A DNA stretch of 64,000 nucleotides. Source: Voacanga thouarsii (lineage: Eukaryota > Streptophyta > Magnoliopsida > Gentianales > Apocynaceae). A program made the position numbers and the translations under genes. This document shows positions 58,756 through 64,000 of this stretch, piece by piece. Where the stretch lies: assembly GCA_026120185.1 (NCBI GenBank), contig JANUWF010001938.1, positions 248,001 through 312,000 on the forward strand. The letters run 5' to 3'. The notes under the pieces are model-generated. The model was not told the origin of the DNA, made no database searches, and worked only from the letters and a program-made list of their open reading frames with translations. Position 1 is the stretch's first letter; every line of letters starts with the position of its first letter.

Positions 58756-61700
58756 CTAAGTGAGCGCGAGGTTATCGCACAAAGACTGATAAGCTGCACT
58801 GCAAACCTTGAATTTCTCCTCTGCCACCACCTGTCCATAGCATCAACTTATTAACTGTCAAATTCAACACATTTTTAGCGATCAACAGACATATAATTTT
58901 CAGAATACCATCAATGTAATGTGGGCAAGAAACTAGTCAAAAATAAACCAAAGCTTCTTGATGAGTTCACAACTTTGGTGGAAATGGGAGCATTCTTCCT
59001 CACTGTTACATTTACCGATGATCTTAACAAATTATGGTGATGGAATATGCTGGATTTCAACACCTTGAAATGATCGAGGAGCAGCTTCCAAGTGCGGAAT
59101 AAAGCCTAGAATAAATGGACCGACATTTGGAATGACCTAAATAAGATTTCACGGGAACTCATATGGGCTATATCAAACTATAGATACCATTTGAAGTTGA
59201 ACCCTAGAGACGAAACAGCAGAAGGTCTTTAAAAAAGCAGTCAAGAAGGGGGCTCTACACCATCATAACCCAAGGTAAACTGGGCTAAAGAGGCCAGAGT
59301 ACAACCACCAAGAAGAACAGGAAGCTATGAGGAGGAAGAAATCATACATAAGAAACAGTTGGAATTAAAGGGATACCTTGGAAGAGCCCTGATGGCGATC
59401 AGGATGCCATTTCAATGCACAAGTCCGATAACTGAAATTGAGACATCAACTAGAAGTTACATAAACCTCTACTTAAGTTGTAGCTATAGCAATCTAAACA
59501 CAAAATCTGAAGACACTTTCATTTTAATGGGTAGCTCAGATAATTGGACAAAGAAAACTTGAGACTCACGCATTTTTAACATCTTCAAGACTTAGAGGAC
59601 CCGAGGCATTCAACCCAAGGGCCAATCTATCGGACCTCGTATCCAATGCTGAACTATCAGACTCATTAGAGGATTCATACTCCTCTTCAAAGTGATTTCT
59701 CTGATTCCAATAAAATCTAAAACTATTGGAGTGGCGAGATGAGTTCCTGCATTCTGGTTCGTCATTTATAAAGGAATAGAAGTAATATCTGTTACTGCCA
59801 AATGCAGAACTAAAAATGGTCTCAACATCAATTTCATCGTCATCTTCAAAAAAATGGAAACCTCCTGTAATGAGGGAAGAAAACTTTAAAAATCCAGTAA
59901 AAAAATCATAAAATACAGTAAGATTTTGGGAAAGTAAACTTACTTCTGTTCCAGAAATGTGTTCTGCCATTACGTGACTTGGCCCCTCTGAATCCATTTC
60001 CCTGATAGTCCTGTCTAAACCATGAGGTACTTTGACCAGGAGATGAATCGTAGTCATCATGATCAAATTGCCAACTCTGGAAATTGCAGAATCATAGTTA
60101 GAAGGAAAAAATGATTCTTACTATGTTGTCTAAATCAGAGAGCAGCTAAGGGAAAGAGTTCCAAGAAAAGTAGCCTGAAACAATACAAACAGCTACAGTC
60201 ACGAGATCCAACAGCACTGCAAGTAGAAAACCAACAATGCAATATACCTTATCAAAACCAACAATTCCTATTTTAGCTCATCTCCAAGTATGAAAAGTTT
60301 TAAGCCATGTTACCAGGCTAAGTGCACAATGATCCAGATTATTCAGCACAAAATTCAGTCATTGTTGAACAACATTTGTTACTGAGATAAGACATTTATG
60401 TATACTCCTATAATAACAAACCACCCCCATGACTGAAGTCATACATAACAGAAAATAAGACATTGGGAATTTGCTATCTGAAACTATAAGACCATAAACA
60501 TTCGAATCTTTTATAATGCTAAATGACTTTGGCCCTGCTTATGCTGTACTTCTGAAACAAGAAAAGTTCGTTCACCATTACCAGCAATACATGTCCCCAT
60601 AATTTTCTTGCTTGATGTTCTTATTAGAATATCAATTCAAGTTCTTCTTAGAATAATATATTGAACTAAAATTCAAGTTAAACATTTTTTACATCCGCAC
60701 ATGCATAAGATCACATAAGTGAATGAGCATGTATTCTTACAAAGATGTGTGCGCGCACACACAGGGGGTACAATTCTCATCTTTCGAGGTTTTGGCTTAA
60801 AATCCGCAAATTTTCCCAAAACATAGAAGAAGAAAACAAAAAAAAAAAAAAAAATGCTGCACCAATCTCAGCTTGTCGGGGAAGGAGGTTGGTGGAGACA
60901 GTAGAGAGAAAATAGCATTATTAACATAGGAAAGCACAGCACATACAACCTGTCACCACTAACCTTAAAAAGGTGGTCAGCATAAGCACTGATATTGTGT
61001 AGCATCTCCTGTTTCGAATGTAGCCTCTGATATCTTTTCGAGAATTGGTTGAATCTCTACAAAGAAAGAAATGCATTGGTTCATGTATTTCTTCATCCGG
61101 AGGAAAAAAGGCAGAAGGTGAGACAAATAGAATAAGACCAGTTGAGAAACATATCAATGGCATCATCAGTTTGTCAATGAAATATCAAGGAAATGAAAGA
61201 AAAAGAAGGGGGAGGAGGTTTCAATGGCCCACTGTGCTTACATCTCGTATCCATAACCCAAAACTTTTTGAATGCTCAGAACAGTGAAGCACAGATAGCT
61301 GTTACAATCGACAACTGCTAAAAACTCTATTTCTACATTATCATGGCTAAAAACAAAGTATTTGAACACAGACGGCTAGAGATTTCATATACATTACAGA
61401 AGCTGAATTTCTAATTTCTTTTCCTGCATGAGTTTCAGTGTGCAGTAGGATATCATCTTCAACATGTTCTATTACCTTCAATTTCCTATCTCTAATTGTG
61501 AGTCGTGATTGTGCACAAGTATAACCAAGAAAAGCTGTAGCTCTCTATCGTATCTAACCAAATAACTTAGGAATGAAGCAGTTAATCTTATGCTATTCGG
61601 GAAACTCAAAACTTTAACAAGAATATAATAATGTAAACTTGATATGTATTCATAAAATGCTCACCCTTGATGAGCCCCTGGAAGCACCTCCTCCCTGCCC

Positions 61701-62166
61701 ATAATTGAAGGAACAGTGAGAAACAAAATATTATTCAATTGGAATGCAAAAACAAGTAAAATGACAATATGCATCATCTCCATCACCATTAATGCACTCT
61801 TTGCCCCACCAACCCTTTACCTTATGCTGTTAATCGTTTTGAGCATAAACACGAATAAAAGGAAGACCAGTTCATTTTTATCAGAAAGCACAAATCTTTA
61901 CCACTGTTATTCAATAAAATCCCCACCAAATGTGTAAATTAGGCAACTCCCGCGTCCTACAAACTATTTCAGAACAACAAATATCCAAAGATAAATATGC
62001 AAGCGCAATCAAATTTGCATGGTGGGTCAAGAGCACAGAGACTAACAGAATCCCAATGAGTTCGTCTCTTGCGCTCCAAGATAGGCGTTGAATGGAATAA
62101 AGAGGCATTTAACTGAAAAGGGTAGGCCTGAAAATTGATCAGAGGTACTTTTGTGGCCCTATTCAT
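58756..62166 (-). CDS. Protein with C-terminal DnaJ (J) domain
   Basis: A J-domain co-chaperone, expected to stimulate an Hsp70 partner. Seven exons on the minus strand: 62047-62166, 61665-61694 (30 nt), 60964-61056, 59944-60076, 59570-59864, 59377-59431 and 58756-58830 (stop TAG). GT/AG borders, phases close, 266 aa. The N-terminus MNRATKVPLINFQAYPFQLN, then ERKRRTHWDS, is basic and could be a mitochondrial or plastid presequence. The middle is Ser/Arg/acidic and low in complexity. The J domain is the last 65 residues, LALGLNASGPLSLEDVKNAY, with HPD at 233-235 and EEKFKVCSAAYQSLCDNLAL at the end. No Gly/Phe or zinc-finger region, so type III. At2g42080 is the likely counterpart (from memory). 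Confidence 0.88.
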
Positions 62167-62425
62167 TCCGAGGATTATACAGAGAAAAGACGAAAGAATG
62201 AAGATCGGAAATGGTGAGCAGAAAGTTAACAAGAAAATCCTACATCGAGCTCGGTAAATTGCAGAAGAATATTGAAGACAACAACAAGACTGGGGTCTAT
62301 TAATGGGTCGGATCAAGATAGCTGGTTCAACTAAAGCCCAACCCAATCCATATTGTTTCAAATAAAGCCCAATCAATTCTTTGGCATTTTTCTTGGGCTC
62401 CATCAGATAGGATATGGGCCTCAGC
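62167..62425 (-). promoter_or_regulatory. J-domain gene promoter with repeated GGGCC/AGCCCA motifs
   Basis: Four site II-like words lie within 85 bp: AAAGCCCAA near 62334 and 62375, TTGGGCTC near 62393 and ATGGGCCT near 62413. They match TGGGCY on one strand or the other, the type common in promoters of mitochondrial and ribosomal protein genes. Confidence 0.5.
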
Positions 62426-64000
62426 CATTTTTAAAAAACAATGGGGGTTTGATTTTTAGTTTTTGCGGTTAAAGTTTTTTTCAAGGAAAATAAAGATTTC
62501 ACTTGATTATATCACATTATTCTTAACTTTATTCTATTAATTAAAAATACTTTTTATTAGATTATAAAATATTAATTTTATTTACACTTTTACCGTGTAA
62601 AATTTAGACTGATGACTAATAGCCCGTTTGCTAGAGTTAAAATTAATTATAATTTAATTTTATATTATTTTATATTATAATTTAAATTAAATATAAAATT
62701 ATTAATTATTAAATAAATATATAATATATTCAAATTTTAAATTAAATAATTTTTAATTTACTTAAAAATTATAACGTACGTTTTAATTAATTAAATAATA
62801 ATAAAAATTTATTATTAAATATACTTAATTAATTAAATCTTTAATATTACTTATTAAAAAACTTATTTAATAAGATAAATATTTAATTAGTTAATTTTAA
62901 GTATTTAATTAAATTATCAAGTATGAACTAAATATAAATATTTATTTCTTTCGGTCATTAAACCTATATATTTATATATATGTGTGTGTGTGAAAAATCG
63001 TGAAATTTTTATTAAATTCCTAATCATACTTTATTAACAGAATAAAGATTTTCTTATATATATGGGCCCGGAGATCTTTTTGTTTAAAGCAAAGTATGTT
63101 GGTAAATTAGTTGCAGCCCATGTTTCTCTCCCAGTTGAGCTCCCGACCGATAAAATGACCAGCACGTTGAGATAGACCATGAACGTCGGACCACCTCTGA
63201 CTAGTGCTACCGGTGGTGTACAAAACTTTGCTTAGAAAACGGGTTAGAAGACAGGCAGGTGTCAGTGGACATTGACTTCACGTGAAGCAAACAGGCCGGC
63301 ATGATCTCCACAGACCCGTCTGTTGGACTTTCAGAAAGGCGGAGCTGGACTGGGCCGACTATTGCATCATCACCCCCACGTAGCTTTACTATGATTACCC
63401 ACGCCCACCCCCACCCCCGCCCACTTTGTTTTTTTGTTTTTTTTTTTTTTTGCTAGATAACCCCACCCCACTTTGGTTTATTGAAAAAAAGGAGGAATTA
63501 AAGTTGTATATATAAAGTGGCAAATTGAACTTTTTGTTGGGGCCTTTTTTGTTGGACAAATTTGCCCCTCACCTGTTATCAATTTGACAACTATGTCCTT
63601 AAGGGTATTATCGTCTAGTTTGACAGTGAATTAGGCCAATCTTTTTAATTTTTCTAAAGCAAGTCCACACCATAATAAAGTATCCTTAATTTATCAAAGA
63701 AAGTAAGTCAAGAATAATCCTTATCAAAAGTTTTGAAATTGTATATTTTTTCATTCCCGACGTTTTAAAAAATTAATTTAATAATATAATTAAAACTATT
63801 ACAAATTTCTCCTTAATTCTTAATTAAGAATAATCCTTAATTCTACGTTTTTAATTTCTCAAATTTTTCTTTAAAAAGACATCAATCATTGATCACATTT
63901 ATTTTATAGTATATTCTTGTGGACTCATATAGTCTAAGGTCTTGGCCAAGATTCCAATAATGCCCTCAAAGTTGGATCGGGGCTACGGAACAGGGGAATT
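62426..64000. other. Right-end intergenic DNA
   Basis: 62620-62940 is the second copy of the AT-rich repeat of 38310-38665. 63370-63460 has CACCCCCAC and poly-T tracts. No gene is recognised up to the edge. Confidence 0.5.
62620..62940. repeat. AT-rich dispersed repeat, copy 2
   Basis: It starts TAGCCCGTTTGCTAGAGTT and shares ordered blocks with 38310-38665, including ACGTTTTAATTAATTAAATA and ATAATAAAAATTTATTATTA. It is probably a MITE. Confidence 0.4.

Noticed and set aside
1..64000. tRNA or rRNA genes
   Set aside because: None was recognised by eye. A tRNAscan-SE run would be needed to exclude tRNAs fully.

Overview
This window is nuclear DNA from a flowering plant, most likely a woody eudicot. 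The genes have many short introns with GT/AG borders, AT-rich introns and intergenic DNA, plastid-targeted proteins, a FAD2-type oleate desaturase with a long leader intron, and plant repeats (Ty1/copia, RTE-type LINE, CACTA, Stowaway-like and Mutator-like MITEs). I cannot name the species.

Left part (1-18.7 kb). The 3' seven exons of NSE4 (+) face enoyl-ACP reductase (-, 12 coding exons plus a leader exon). Enoyl-ACP reductase shares a short divergent promoter region with a three-CCCH/one-KH zinc-finger protein (+). A tandem pair of group-4 (LEA_1) LEA genes (-) follows. Middle part (19.9-30.7 kb) is a transposon graveyard. It holds an RTE-type LINE relic, a copia element that appears to be a chimera of two families with a duplicated RT region and a CACTA fragment inside it, a solo LTR with an exact 5-bp target duplication, and a Stowaway-like MITE nested in another MITE. 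FAD2 (+) lies at 32.4-36.1 kb, followed by about 6 kb with no recognisable gene.

Right part (42-62 kb). A VQ-motif protein (+), a fibrillin of the FBN7/PAP13 group (-, 7 exons), a DC1 (Cys/His-rich C1) protein with about eight repeats (+), the plastid Nudix hydrolase NUDT23 (+, 7 exons) and a protein with a C-terminal J domain (-, 7 exons). All exon joins given were checked for reading phase by hand.

How they work together. There is no operon. From memory of Arabidopsis, the gene order looks like two ancestral blocks: CCCH-KH/LEA/FAD2 (compare At3g12120-12130 and At5g06760-06770), and VQ/FBN7/DC1/NUDT23/DnaJ (compare At2g42060-42140, with At3g58000-58010 as a second copy of VQ/FBN7). Three genes act in plastid or ER lipid biology (enoyl-ACP reductase, FAD2, FBN7) and the second LEA gene carries seed-type promoter motifs. 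Whether that clustering means anything is unproven. I found no convincing wholly new coding system. The most unusual structure is the chimeric retroelement at 22.1-29.4 kb.
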